This document shows positions 42,420-54,258 of a stretch of 64,000 bases of DNA, one piece after another (position 1 is the first letter of the stretch; the number at the start of each line of letters is the position of its first letter). This DNA comes from Rhinopomastus cyanomelas (lineage: Eukaryota > Chordata > Aves > Bucerotiformes > Rhinopomastidae), in assembly GCA_013400115.1 (NCBI GenBank), contig VXBP01004023.1, positions 1 to 64,000 on the forward strand, written 5' to 3'. The notes under the pieces are model-generated. The model did not search any database and was not told the DNA's origin. It worked only from the letters and a program-made list of their open reading frames with translations. Both the position numbers and the translations under genes were made by a program.

Positions 42420-43594
42420 CTGTGAGTTGAAGAGCTACTATTCTCTCATTGTCACAGCTGCTGAAAGATCAGCTCAAAGACTGTTTTTACTTTATTTACA
42501 GACATTTGCAAATATATTTGAAGGTCTTATCCTGCATCCTTTTAAGTCAGCTACCCTGTTTTTCAATAGTATGTTTAGTGAACATATCTATGCAAAACAT
42601 CAGTGATGTGTTTCTCGGAGTATTAAAATTACTTTTGAACCTTAGTAGGCACAAGAAGAGAATCTTGGACAAATTGAAGCATGTGGAGTTCATTTCTTAA
42701 ACCATAATTAAAACCAAACATGTTGAAAAGCAAAAACTATTGATTTTTCAGACCGGTATAATAATGGTTGGCACCATTGATCTCCTGTGCTTTAAGGTAC
42801 AACCCATTCCCAGCGACTACGCTAACAAACATTTTCTGCCTTTCACAGTACAGTAATTATAGAAGCACATTTTGATTGCTTGGTACAAAAGGTTCTCCTC
42901 TTCAAGTGCACCAGTGAGCTATATTTAGTTGACATTCCAATACATTGTGTATTCCTTTCATGTTCCATTAGTGCTATTAAAGCAATATAGCATAAATGGG
43001 GAAAAAATTAAAGAATGAACTATGAGCTCACGATTCTGACTCTAATGTTGTTTCTTTCCACCAAGTTATGCTGGAACAGCCTGTTCTTTATTATAATAAA
43101 TAGTCTGAATTCACTGGATAGACTATTCACTGAATGGACTGGATCTTCTGGATCTGAATTGTTACTTACACTTCTCTCTAGAAAAATAAGAAAGGGACCA
43201 GCAGTAGATGGATTTTTAATGGAATAATCAAGCCACGCAACAAAGCAGCATGCTCCTTCATACTATTCTGAATTGCAGTTTATATACAGCCAAACCTTCT
43301 TCAATCATAAGGATGCTGATTTTTTTGAGGGGCACGCAAGTTCATGTGCGAAGCATTATCAGATACTATTTTCAATCACGCGATGATAAGAGCAATCCAT
43401 CCTGCAACCCTTCTACTACAAACTTTCTATAAGTTTTTGGACTGTTTTCTGAAAAGTGAGGATCTCACCATTAAGGACGTATTCACAGCAGGTGCATTAT
43501 GAGGAGAGACACACATTTCCAACTCAGAGCATGACAGGCATGGTAACACACACATCTGGGTCACTGCTGAAGGGAGGCAAAAGCTGCCCAGACA
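42420..43594. other. Single-copy AT-rich DNA, no gene seen
   Basis: No gene, RNA or repeat recognised; short frames at 42449-42700 and 43015-43227 have no domain. Confidence 0.5.
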
Positions 43595-43728
43595 CATAGG
43601 ATCATAAGATCATAGGATGTTAGGGGTTGGATGGGACCCAAAGAGATCATCAAGTCCAACCCCCCTGCCGGAGCAGGAAAAACTATCTAACACAGATCAT
43701 GATGGATTTGAAAAGACTACAGTCCAGA
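43595..43728 (-). repeat. CR1: Short CR1 3' end with variant octamers
   Basis: CATAGGATCATAAGATCATA, GGATGTTAGGGGTTGGATGG, TCATCAAGTCCAACCCCCCT and GCCGGAGCAGG, then a diverged stretch. The terminal unit is ATAGGATC rather than ATAGAATC. Confidence 0.88.
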
Positions 43729-44943
43729 ATTTTTAGCTCAGAAGGTTCTCTCTAAGTTTTCATATTTTACAGTTTAATGCTAATGAAATTAATTTCTATT
43801 TTCTTAACAGCAATAGTGTTCATGGTATGACACAGGGAGTCCTTACTTAACCCTATACATTTATTCCTCAAAGTATATCTTCAACAGAAGTTTTTGAAAG
43901 AGCATATCAATGGCCAAAGCATCATCCAGCATAAATCACTGCAGCAAATCAGCCTGTCAAAGGCAACGGATGGGCACTTGCATCCGTGTGTTGTAAACAA
44001 GCAAATGTTGAATCTGCACAGAGAAGTGCTGACATTAGTGTCTGCCTTTTGTTTAGTTCCAAAATGTCCAAACTTACACGGAGAGGAAGCAGAGAAAACT
44101 ATGACCATATTTTCCATCTTCCTTTTCAGAAATTGAAGGGAGAGAGAAACAAACTCTTTTACTGACACTGTCACAACCTGTATGCACCCTGTGTAATACC
44201 AATCATCTCCCAGACTGCTGATCACAGGAAAGCATTTTTCCTCCTGCCAAGCGTTTTCATCTTTCAGAGCTGTCACCTGATTTTGTCTTCCATCCAAAGC
44301 TTTCAGCAATTATTTGCTGAACTTCCCCAAAACTTTCTGCCTCTACACTGATCACGCACAATCATTTTCTTCCAGTGTTGGTGCAGTCACCATAAAATTC
44401 CTAAATAAATACCATAGTGAACAAATTCCAGTTTTTTCCAACAGTTTGCATACCAAGTACTCACATCTAAGTATTGCAGATAATAAAATAAGCTCTACTG
44501 ATGTACATGAGCTGCTTGGGCTGAAGTATAAATCCCTTTCTAAAATATTTAACAGAAGGCTTATGAAGATTTATTCCATACAAAGTATAATATGTACAGA
44601 CAAAACACAAAGCAGTTAATTGTAGACTAGCATCTATTCCTGAAAGTATTTGTGAATGTACTTCCCTTTTCATTTTTACCTAATTAAAAGTGTGTGAAGA
44701 AACACAAACTATGATATAAATCAGCACCATTTAACCTTGAATGCATGGCCTTATACACATGCCCTCCTTTCAGAAATACAAAAAACCAAGTACAAACCAC
44801 TACTCTAATACAGATACTGAATGGAAACAGTGGGAAATACCTGATTACTTACTTTTATGGTTCCAGCATCTGCTGTTTTGCAGGGTAAGACAGTGATGAC
44901 AATAATAACGATAATATTGACAACATGTGTATGAATGACAGTG
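43729..44943. other. Single-copy AT-rich DNA, no gene seen
   Basis: The 142-codon minus-strand frame at 43881-44309 shows no domain or homology that I recognise. Nothing else seen except a short AATAATAACGATAATA patch near 44900. Confidence 0.5.
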
Positions 44944-45600
44944 CACCCTGCGGGTGTTGGTTGACAGCCAGCTGAACAAGAACAAGCAGGGTGCCCAGGT
45001 GGCACAAAAGGCCAGTGGCATCCTGGCCTGGATCAGGAATAGTGTAAACAGCAGGAGTAGGGAGGTGATGGTGTCCCTCTACCAGGCACTTGTGGGACGG
45101 TACCTTGAGTTTTTGGACACCACAGTATCAGAAGGACATTGAAGTGCTGGAGCAGGGTCAGAGAAGAGGAATGAGGCTGGGGAGAGGGTTGGAAAACAGG
45201 CCCTGTGAAGAGCAGCTGAGGGAACTGGGGTTACTTAGTCTAGAGAAGAGGAGGCTGAGAGTAGCCCTTATTGCTCTCTACAGCTACCTAGAAGGAGGTT
45301 GTAGGCAGGCTGGTGTTGGTCTATTCTCACAGATTACTAATGATAGGATGAGGGGAAATGGCCTCAAGTTGCATTCAGAGAGGTTTAGATTGGATCTCAG
45401 GACAAAGTTCTCTACTGAGAGAGTGGTTATGCACTGGAATAGGCTTCCCAGAGAGGTGGTAGAGTCACGGTCCCTGAAGGTGTTTAAAAAATTAGTATCT
45501 AGAGCAGTTGAGGCCATGGTTTATGGGGTAGGGAGATATTGTGATGAGGGCTGGACCCCATCCTTGTGGTCCTTTCTAGCCATAATGATTCTATGATTCT
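44944..45600 (+). repeat. CR1: CR1 LINE, 5'-truncated, older subfamily
   Basis: GGGTGTTGGTTGACAGCCAG to CATAATGATTCTATGATTCT. Translates in two overlapping frames: GAQVAQKASGILAWIRNSV, then after a frameshift near 45110 the rest of the ORF2 C-terminus (RRLRVALIALYSYLEGGCR; RVVMHWNRLPREVVES). Related to 59681-60689. Confidence 0.94.
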
Positions 45601-46387
45601 ATCTCACAAAGAAGAAGACCAGGCTATACTGGTGTTCACAAGCAACAGTATTTATGTGTTTAACTGGAGAGAATCAAGAGACAGAACACTTGTCTTGTTT
45701 GCCCAGACCTTGTCTTGAAGGCATATTTGTAAAGAGCTTATAGAAGTTTAATCTTTAAAAGCTCAAACATTATGGGTTGTTGCATAATCTATTATGTCAA
45801 TATATTTGTAACCAGAGGCACTTCTGTAAAAGGACGATCAGAATGTCATTACAGAACATAAGATAAATCTGATATGCATTACATGCTCTTTCAGCAGAGA
45901 ATTAGTGCTGCTTGTTTCTTGTAGTAATCTCACTCCTCTGTGAGTAAAGCCAATCAAGGAATAATTTAATCTGTAAGGTGATTTTAACACAGCACAAAGT
46001 ACAATCCTGAAGAAAGATCCACATTTCAGAAGGACTGCACAGGCCCATCAGCTTGGCATTCTGCCTGAGGTTCTCAGTAACATTAGCAGCCCAGGAGAAA
46101 GGCTGCTATACTGTTCCTATTTCTCAAATTATTCATTCTTAATTAACACCCATTAACCTATTTAGGACTTTATAAATGTTCTTGCAACATAAAACAGTAA
46201 AGAACAGACCAGTTATCTGTTTAGCACCACCACATTTTGCAATGGCTTGTGCAAAGCTGGGTAGGAAAGCAGTAGACTCTGCTGTGCCATTTGCTGTTTT
46301 GCTTTGTGTTGTTCTTAAAAACACTGAGACACTGAGCCTTTCAGTCTGTGGAAGGTCACAGGCCTATCACTGTGTTATGCTTCATGG
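45601..46387. other. Single-copy AT-rich DNA, nothing recognised
   Basis: No gene, RNA or repeat signature seen. Confidence 0.55.
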
Positions 46388-46697
46388 ATCACAGAATCAC
46401 AGATCATTAGAGATTGGAAGGGGCCTTGAAAGGGCGTGGAGTCTCCTTCACTGGAGATGTCTAAAACCCGCCTGGATGTGTTCCTGTATGACTTTGTCTA
46501 GGGTGATCCTGCTATTGCAGGGGGATCGGACTAGATGATCTTTCAAGGTCCCTTCCAATCCCTAATGATTCTATGATTATCTAGTCCAATCCCCCCTGCA
46601 ACAGAAGGACCACCTAGACCAAGTGGACATATCCAGGCAGGTTCTAAACATTTGCAGAGAAGGAGACTCCATAAGACCCCTGGGCAGTCCGTTCCTG
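46388..46697 (-). repeat. CR1: CR1 LINE split by a nested inverted CR1
   Basis: The minus-strand copy occupies 46388-46432 (ATCACAGAATCACAGATCAT to CCTTGAAAG) and 46578-46697 (ATCTAGTCCAATCCCCCCTG to GGGCAGTCCGTTCCTGTG). The expected join GAAAG-ATC-ATCTAGTCC is interrupted by a plus-strand CR1. Confidence 0.92.
46433..46577 (+). repeat. CR1: Short CR1 3' end nested in inverted orientation
   Basis: GCGTGGAGTCTCCTTCACTG, then CCTGGATGTGTTCCTGTATG and the 3' end AATGATTCTATGATT, 145 bp. Its 3' UTR (46540-46577) is complementary to that of the host (46395-46432), giving a stem of about 38 bp. Confidence 0.92.
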
Positions 46698-49600
46698 TGC
46701 ATACGAGATGATACATAAAGCAAACCTACCTGCAGTTCTGCCAGACAGCACCCATTAGGACAAGACAGACAGCCTTTCCAGTCTAGCCTTTATGTCCAGC
46801 TGTGGTTGGGTTGTAGGTTTTCTGAAAGCAATATCCTTGTTTAGGTTACATACTGTAGGTGTACGGAATAATCTTTTGGTTTCTTTGTTTAGAGGTGCAG
46901 TTCAGCTGAGTCCCAACTGCATGATGAGCAAGCTCTCCTCATGGTATGGTATTTCTCATCCAGAGCACGCATTAAATCTGTCAACTGTAATGCTGGGATT
47001 ATCAGAAATGCTGGTCCCCAGTGGGTTCCCCAGTAAATGCTGAGAACAACCCACAGGTAGAATGTGGTATTTTCAGGGGAGGCAGACATGTGTTCAGACA
47101 AAGGAAAGAAAATAACTCCAACCTACATAAAAAAATTTGGATTCATTCTTGAAACAAGAGCCCTTAAGGAACTTATCACGATGCTTCCAATTCTTTATCC
47201 TTTTTCATAATATGAAAACATAAAAGAAGAAAAAATTATGTTCATAAGCTAGTGAACCAATGAAAAAGATATGAGGAAAGAGTATTGAAACATTTTGGCA
47301 GCAAGCAGACTCCTTCAGAGCTCTCTTTTGTACTGCACAGAAGAGAGTCTAAGGAGAAAAGTTGTTGATTTGCTGTGAGATTTGCTTCTGTGTGCTCTGG
47401 CATTTTATACATATTTTAGAGGTCCACAGGGGAAGGTTATCTGCCAATTCCAAACGCACTTCTAATTAATTAAAAAGATTTTGCTACTATGTTCTTATTG
47501 TATCATCTGTAGTGTTTTCACACTAAGGCTTTTTGAATTATATTTAAAAGCCTTTAATCCTAAGAAAATTTGATGAAGTTTCTCAACACAAGACTTGTAA
47601 GGTAGGTGCTGCCATCCTCCTTCACACAGTCAAACAGCCATCTCAATTTTGAAAAAAAATGCTGAGCATCACAACGACTTCCTAAGGGCTGCCTTCACTA
47701 AAGGTCTGTCTAACCCTAGGACTTGTCATTCACAGCAACAAACAACAGTTGCTGAGGAAAGCATGAGTGAGGCACAGCAGAGCCTTACAGGGACACATTG
47801 AGTGACTTCAGGAGGGTATCCAGCAGCTGCAGCTCAAGGTACTTCGGGAAACCAATTGCTCCAGAGAGCTGGAAAAGTGAAGATCATGTTTTACTGTGTC
47901 TCAAAGAGGTGAAAGAAATCAAAGTTTTCTGGGAAGACTGTACCAATCACTTCCAATATGCATCTCCTCTAACATCGCCCACATATCCTCACTTTTTTTC
48001 TTTTGTGACTTCTAAGCTAAACACAAATTTGCGACATAGCACAAATAAGTGGTCTGTGCCTTTGGCTCTGTACTTCTGTACTATGGTTCAGCTTTACCTT
48101 AAGTCCAGAGGACTTCAGCCAGGATAGAAAAGGTTAGTTGGTTTTCTTTCCAACTAAACCTATCCATCCAAAAGTGTTAAAACACACAGCAAAGGAATAT
48201 GCGGTTTACACTTTCGAGGTCACACATCATCAAACAGCCTGCCAGTCGACTGCCCACCAAGCCCAGAAAGACAGACAACAGGCATCCATACACACAGATG
48301 GTTGGATACACAAACTTTTAAGAGCTCTTACTTAGGTGTTTCTTTTAATTCCAGGACAATCCAATATTTGCAGCCATCATGCTAAAGATAATCAGTTTGC
48401 AGGCTGATGATCATTTGAATGCCAAACTCATTAAGGATATGAGAGAAGTGCACAATCACCTCACACAGGCAGTCTGCTGCTAACATTTGCAGCCTGCTAC
48501 ATTGCGCAGCATGATCCATAGGTATTGATGCTGATAACGGGAGAACATTTTGTCTCAGACACCAGCTAAACAGTAAGAGGCGATATCTAACTTTCCATCA
48601 TCTATTTCTGATCTTCAACAGGCTTGGAGGAAGGTATTGTGAGAAGTTCATGAGTATTTCATTTGCCTTTTACAAAACCCAAGGAAGTAACAAGGACAAC
48701 TTAAGTGTAGGACATGGTGCAAGGTAATGTTAATTATTGATTAATATAAAAGCAGATTTTTAAGACATAAAGCATGATTGAGGTCATCCATTACAATGAT
48801 TAATGACTGCTTTCCAGAAAGCATCCACTGTGCTTGCAAAATGATGTTCTTCTAAGAATTCATTATCTAAAAGCTTTAAAAAAGCATAAAAGGACAATAA
48901 TCAGGAAATGGGGTTAGCAGTTGCTCTAATTTATAAAAAGAGCATTTGTATAATGGATTAGTATAAGAGCAATTACAGAGCTGGCAAAGCCTTCAAACAA
49001 GAACCAGCTTTAGGTTGGCATGTTTGTAATTAGTTTGTATTCATCTTTCTGACACCTTATTTGTAAAATAAAAGCCAAAATTGCTGTTCCATTTGCTGGA
49101 TCATGAAGGAAACAATATTGTGTTTGTATAAAAATATGTGCTCTGAGCAGACCCCAGCACCAGTTCAGGCTGTGACTAATCCTGCGACAACTCCAATCTC
49201 ACCAGTTAAACAGCCTTGCATCCCTGCCTGGTTTACAAGCAGGCTAAAAAATGCCTCACGCAACATTCTGCACCAGACTCTTCACATGTCAAAAATAATC
49301 GGCCTTTTTATTCTGAGATCTTCAGTTCTCACGCAGAGAACTGAAGAGAGTTTTTCACCACCAGAAGTGTCTGTGCCAACCAGATGTCAGAGCAAATGCC
49401 TGTGAGGAGCAAGGCAGCTACATCATCTGCAGCTGAATTTGCAAAGATACTGCCTTCTGTGTTCAGGAGGCTGGAAAGAAAATTTACCTGAAATACTACA
49501 GAAAATCGTTGATGGGTCACATCTGGCCTGTGAGATCTCAGATGTGATACTACCTAGAGGTTTGGAGCAAGCACGTGAGAAAGGTACACTAAAAAAGAAT

Positions 49601-49770
49601 TCTGCTGCTTTCGCCGTTATCTCTGGACATCAAAGTTTAATGTTCCCACTTCTTACTACTTGACCACAACTGCACATCACCTTTTCTATCAGAGTGAAGG
49701 AGAAAAACAGAGCTCTGAGCTGCTGAACAGTCACACAAAGCCGAGTTGTAACAACTCAAAAAAATCAACC
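46698..49770. other. Longest single-copy stretch of the window, no gene seen
   Basis: About 3 kb without CR1. No coding exon recognised: the frame at 47798-48127 (109 codons) has no known domain. Positions 48700-49080 are AT-rich with several homeodomain-type words (ATTGATTAATAT, AATGATTAATGAC, GTAATTAGTTTG) and are listed as a candidate regulatory stretch. Confidence 0.45.
48700..49080. promoter_or_regulatory. Candidate conserved noncoding element (speculative)
   Basis: A repeat-free stretch with clustered TAAT-core words: GTTAATTATTGATTAATAT near 48728, AATGATTAATGACTG near 48796 and GTAATTAGTTTG near 49026. Such clustering is common in developmental enhancers, but AT-rich DNA gives it by chance too. 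Conservation data would decide. Confidence 0.2.
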
Positions 49771-49984
49771 TTGGTAACAGCAGGATGACTATGAGCCAGC
49801 AGTGTGCTCTTGTGGCCAAGAGGGCCAACAGCATCCTGGGGTGGATCAGACAGGAGGTTAGCAGATCAAGAAAGGTTCTTCTCCCCCTCTGCTACGCCCT
49901 GGTGAGACCACATCTGGAGTATTGTGTCCAGTTGTGGGCTTCTCAGTTCAAGAGGGATGTGGAGCTGCTGGAGAGAGTCCAGCG
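49771..49984 (+). repeat. CR1: Young CR1 LINE piece cut off at a single N
   Basis: Encodes MTMSQQCALVAKRANSILGW, then LVRPHLEYCVQLWASQFKRD and VELLERVQ, then an N at 49985, after which the sequence is not CR1. The 3' half expected after ERVQ is missing, so the N very likely marks collapsed or unassembled CR1. This copy retains the 23 codons deleted from the frame at 37500-38459. Confidence 0.92.
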
Positions 49985-50137
49985 NCATTCAGCAACTAAC
50001 CGTAATCAACCTCCACACAACAGAATGTCTTCCATCTGGATTTTATGACCTGTGCCACGGGTTATGGTTGGGCCAGCCACTAGACAAATGACAGACACTG
50101 TCAACGCCCCTCTCTTCCCAAGAAGGAAAAGAAAGGG

Positions 50138-50393
50138 AATCACAGAACCACAGAATGTTAGGGATTGGAAGGGATCTCGAAACATCATCTAGTCCAATCC
50201 CCATGCCACAGCAGGATCACCTAGACCAAGTCACACAGAACACATCCAGGTGGGTTTCAAACGTCTCCAGACAAGGAGACTTCACAACCCCCCTTTGCAG
50301 CCCATTCCAGCTCTGTGTCACCCTCACTGTGAAGAAGTTCCTTCTCAGGTTGATGTGGAACCTCTTCCATTCCAGCTTACACCCATTGTCCTC
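50138..50393 (-). repeat. CR1: Young-type CR1 LINE, 5'-truncated
   Basis: AATCACAGAACCACAGAATG, GGGATTGGAAGGGATCTCGA, antisense ORF2 end to TTCCAGCTTACACCCATTGT. About 255 bp, close to the copies at 20215 and 32953. Confidence 0.94.
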
Positions 50394-52084
50394 TGTAGAC
50401 TGAAAAAGAAAACTAGAACTTCTCTAATGGAAATAAAAATGAAATACCAAAAAATGAAATACCTAAAAATATACATAAAACCAATATCTAACTCAACATC
50501 CCTGATAGCAACTAAGTCACCATCACCACTGATGCTGCTAGGCCAGCATGTGAGAAGTCCCAGACAGGTCTCAGCATCAGATGGGAACCAGATTCAGGAG
50601 CTGGATTTGGAACTGGATTCAAGAATGCACAGATTGGGATAGAAGGCAGAAAGACAGAGTCCTCCTCAGATGCCAAACATTTTAAAAGAGAGGCTGCTTC
50701 TTGAGATCCCTCAGCTTTTTACAAAAATGACATTTGTGGAATGGAGCAGTTTGTTGGTCAGTGTAGGGTCATCTGTCCTGTCGTCTTCTCCCTGAAGGTG
50801 CAGCCTCTCACTTACTCACCCAAGCGTGGCATGCAAGATTTAGGAGTGAGCTTGTGCTTCACAGGAATGAGTCTAAGCAAGAGCACTTCTGCATCCCAGT
50901 CCTTGGTAGCAGCTGTAAACACCAAGGATTATCACTTGCAGAAGCAGCTGCTGCCTACACAAAGAAGCTGTTACCTGCAGAAAGTGCAGTGACTTAGAAG
51001 AGACTGACCTGAAAATTGAAATTACTCAGAATTCTATTCTAACTCAAACCAGGGCACCCTGTCAGCAAGGAGGCTGGGGATGGGCAACAAGTTGAGCGTA
51101 GACACAGGCAGGACATCTGGCTCAAACTGACCAAAAGATATTTGATGCCGTAATACATTAAAGAAGAACCACTAGGGTTTTGTCTTCAATACATACATAC
51201 ACGACACACATTTGCACACAACGTACAGATCTGTGTGTGCACACACGTGGTTTGGAAGATTAAGTTTTCAGCTGCTTTTCATATAATCGGGTCTATTGAT
51301 TTTAATACATTAATTTAACAGAAGTGATCATTTCTTATTAAAATTGAAAGGCTACAGGATCTGAGTATTAGTCACAAGACTTAGAAGTCAAATAATTCCT
51401 AATAGCAGAGTGGCTAGAAGTCAGACAGTCTGCAAATACTGCAACCCTCAGCTAGGGAAAGTGAACCTTAAAGTGAAACCAATATAAGAGATCAATTTGC
51501 TCACTCAGCCATGGTGAAAATGTTCACTGTTGTTTCATAACAGATTTAGCACACAATATAAATTACTTGCAAATTTATGAAGTAGGAGTGAGCACATTTT
51601 TATTCTGCAGAACAATAATTTTTTATTTTTTTTTTTATGACTTGTCCTGCTCCAGGTTAACACCACTCTATTTCCAGAGGTCAAAACCTCATGAGTTACA
51701 GGCAGGTTTGTGCCATCTTCCCAAGACAGAAACAAACAGATATATTATGTCACTCTGCTAAATCCTTACAGGTCAGATCCAAAGTAACTCTGGTATTCAC
51801 CTCAAGAGGCTGTGGAACAGCCTGCAACTTTGAGCAGCAAATGGAAATGCAAGTTTTAAGATGCATTTGATTTTTCCCTTGGCAGAACACTCATATGATG
51901 AAACAGAACACTTAACCTTTGAGAGTCAGCAATATATTACATATAAAACTTTGTTGACTCATTAGAAGGTATTTTGAGTAGCATTACCATGCAACCACAG
52001 CCAGGAAATGTGTATAAGCACACAGGAAAGTGTCCAGGGGCTGGGAGATACACAAAGACATGTTTATATTTACACACACGATGT
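50394..52084. other. Single-copy AT-rich DNA, no gene seen
   Basis: No gene recognised. Low-complexity patches: AAATGAAATACC repeats near 50438-50470 and a CA/TG-rich patch at 51190-51250. Confidence 0.5.
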
Positions 52085-52141
52085 TTGGACTGGATAATCT
52101 CACAGATGTCTTCCCGCCTTAATGATTCTTTGATTCTATGT
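52085..52141 (+). repeat. CR1: Ultra-short CR1 3' end
   Basis: TTGGACTGGATAATCTCACA, then CTTAATGATTCTTTGATTCT. About 57 bp, the shortest CR1 in the window: only the last part of the 3' UTR and two octamers. Confidence 0.85.
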
Positions 52142-52939
52142 GTGAATATAAACGTAGTAAGAAAGTGATATTTATCCCATTGCCCTCTATTGTTTGTATT
52201 GCTAATGAGAAAATCTTCCTGAAGCAGTTGGTCCCCATCTTGCCACAGCTACCTTTCTTCTTTACCTCTGTAGCAAAGCTCTGCTTTCCTTGACTTTAGG
52301 GCTACAGAGATGGAGTCCCCAATCTGCTCACTCACTAGCTTAAGAACATAGGCACAGAAGCCAATCCAAATCCTATCTTGGGGAAAAAAAGCTTTTTCTT
52401 ACTTGTTTGTGGCTTTGTTAATATCCAGAATAAGGTGCCTATAGGAGTTTACATCTAATACCACCAAACCTTAAGGTTAACCTAACTGCCTAGGCTTTGG
52501 TCTAGCTGTTCCAGAACAGTGTTACAGTCACTCCAATTCAGATGACATTTCACCCACCATACTTACGAGTGGAATATTACTCCAGTTGTAAAAAAAGATG
52601 CACCTGGACACCAGCACTAAAAACAAAAGGCTAGAATACACTGATGATGTGAGTCTCCCCTTTCGGGGTTTGGGTTTTTTATTGCACCCAGACACAAGAA
52701 GTTAGCAAAGTGTTGTCTTAAGGACAACATTAGGGTTTCCAAACTTTTCAGGAATCCATGTCAATTTTCCTTCAGCTTACTGTCCTAAATTTGAGACCCA
52801 CGCTTCCTCTTGCTTATCTTTTATCAGTTTCATAAACTAATCCCTATAGCATTTAAATTTTTCAGCCTGATGAGGAATAGCTTCCATTTATTGCCTCTGG
52901 TCTTATGGAAAAACAGGTGGCCTCTCACTGTCCTAGGGT
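52142..52939. other. Single-copy DNA, nothing firm
   Basis: No gene recognised. A GGGTTTCCAAACTTTTCAGG word near 52733 looks like a hAT transposon end but has no partner. Confidence 0.5.
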
Positions 52940-53225
52940 GAAATCGGAGTGCTCGGCTTGCTCCCTGAAATGTCTGTACACCAATGCATGCAGCATGGGG
53001 AATAAGCAGGAGGAGTTAGAAATCTGTGTCCAGTCAGGCAATTATGATTTGGTAGCAACTACAGAGAGCTGGTGGGACAGCTCGCATGGCTGGAATGTGG
53101 GCATGGACAGCTACGTCCTTTTTAAAAGGGACAGGTCAGCAAGGCAGGGTGGAGGAGTTGCTCTCTATGTGAGAGAGCAGCTGCAACATACTGAGTTCTA
53201 TCCAAAGGCAGCAGAAGAGAGTTGA
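52905..53225 (+). pseudogene. CR1 ORF2: CR1 ORF2 endonuclease, N-terminal fragment
   Basis: Encodes the start of an apurinic/apyrimidinic-type endonuclease: LKCLYTNACSMGNKQEELE (with the N of the TNA box), TESWWD with the catalytic glutamate, then YVLFKRDRSARQGGGVALYV. The first 20 residues are not recognisable as CR1. It stops at TGA 53223-53225; the element continues in another frame (VVGVYYRPPDQNEEVDEVFY) up to the nested insertion. Confidence 0.88.
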
Positions 53226-53356
53226 GAGATTGTGAGTGTGTATTAAGGGGCAGGCTGGCATGGGTGACACTGTTGTGGGTGTCTATTACAGACCTCCAGA
53301 TCAGAATGAGGAAGTTGATGAGGTCTTCTACAGGCAGCTGGCAGCAGCCTCACAGC

Positions 53357-54258
53357 TACAGGGAGGTCCCAGATGACTGGAGACTTGCCATTGTGACACC
53401 CATCTACAAGAAGGGCAGGAAGGATGATCCAGGGAATTACAGGCCTGTCAGCCTGACNNNNNNNNNNNNNNNNNNNNNNNNNNNNNNNNNNNNNNNNNNN
53501 NNNNNNNNNNNNNNNNNNNNNNNNNNNNNNNNNNNNNNNNNNNNNNNNNNNNNNNNNNNNNNNNNNNNNNNNNNNNNNNNNNNNNNNNNNNNNNNNNNNN
53601 NNNNNNNNNNNNNNNNNNNNNNNNNNNNNNNNNNNNNNNNNNNNNNNNNNNNNNNNNNNNNNNNNNNNNNNNNNNNNNNNNNNNNNNNNNNNNNNNNNNN
53701 NNNNNNNNNNNNNNNNNNNNNNNNNNNNNNNNNNNNNNNNNNNNNNNNNNNNNNNNNNNNNNNNNNNNNNNNNNNNNNNNNNNNNNNNNNNNNNNNNNNN
53801 NNNNNNNNNNNNNNNNNNNNNNNNNNNNNNNNNNNNNNNNNNNNNNNNNNNNNNNNNNNNNNNNNNNNNNNNNNNNNNNNNNNNNNNNNNNNNNNNNNNN
53901 NNNNNNNNNNNNNNNNNNNNNNNNNNNNNNNNNNNNNNNNNNNNNNNNNNNNNNNNNNNNNNNNNNNNNNNNNNNNNNNNNNNNNNNNNNNNNNNNNNNN
54001 NNNNNNNNNNNNNNNNNNNNNNNNNNNNNNNNNNNNNNNNNNNNNNNNNNNNNNNNNNNNNNNNNNNNNNNNNNNNNNNNNNNNNNNNNNNNNNNNNNNN
54101 NNNNNNNNNNNCCCTGGAGGTGTTTAAGGAACCAGTGGATGCGGCGCTTAGGGATATGGTCTAGCAGTTAGATACTAGGAGAAAAGGTTGGACTCGATGA
54201 CCCTGGAGGTCCTTTCCAGTCATGATGATTCTGTGCTTCTGTGATTTCGTGATACAGG
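53357..54258 (+). repeat. CR1: CR1 LINE nested in the endonuclease region; contains the N gap
   Basis: At 53357 the host CR1 breaks off within its ASQLQ codons and sequence from the RT start of another CR1 begins (REVPDDWRLAIVTPIYKKGR), runs into the gap, and ends in a CR1 3' UTR (TTGGACTCGATGACCCTGGA) with octamers to about 54252. The host resumes exactly with CAGGCCCTGGTTCTCATGGG. TACAGG occurs at both edges (53357-53362 and 54253-54258), consistent with a 6-bp target duplication. Confidence 0.85.
53458..54111. other. Assembly gap (654 N)
   Basis: Run of N inside the nested CR1. The left edge is RT sequence (RPVSLT), the right edge the ORF2 C-terminus/3' UTR boundary, about 1.3-1.5 kb apart in a full element. 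So either the gap is under-sized or the nested copy is internally deleted. Confidence 0.95.

Noticed and set aside
43100..43160. Locally repetitive CTGGAT/ACTGAAT words
   Set aside because: Too short and imperfect to support a tandem repeat or hairpin.
43881..44309. 142-codon minus-strand frame
   Set aside because: No recognisable domain, no repeat or homologous copy in the window, AT-rich ordinary DNA. A frame of this length is expected by chance in 64 kb.
47798..48127. 109-codon plus-strand frame
   Set aside because: No domain or splice structure; not distinguishable from chance.
52730..52752. GGGTTTCCAAACTTTTCAGG, like the end of a hAT-type DNA transposon
   Set aside because: No complementary partner end and no target duplication found nearby.
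53222..54127. 301-codon open frame across the N gap
   Set aside because: Most of it is undetermined sequence; the readable ends are CR1 RT and 3' UTR in the wrong frame.
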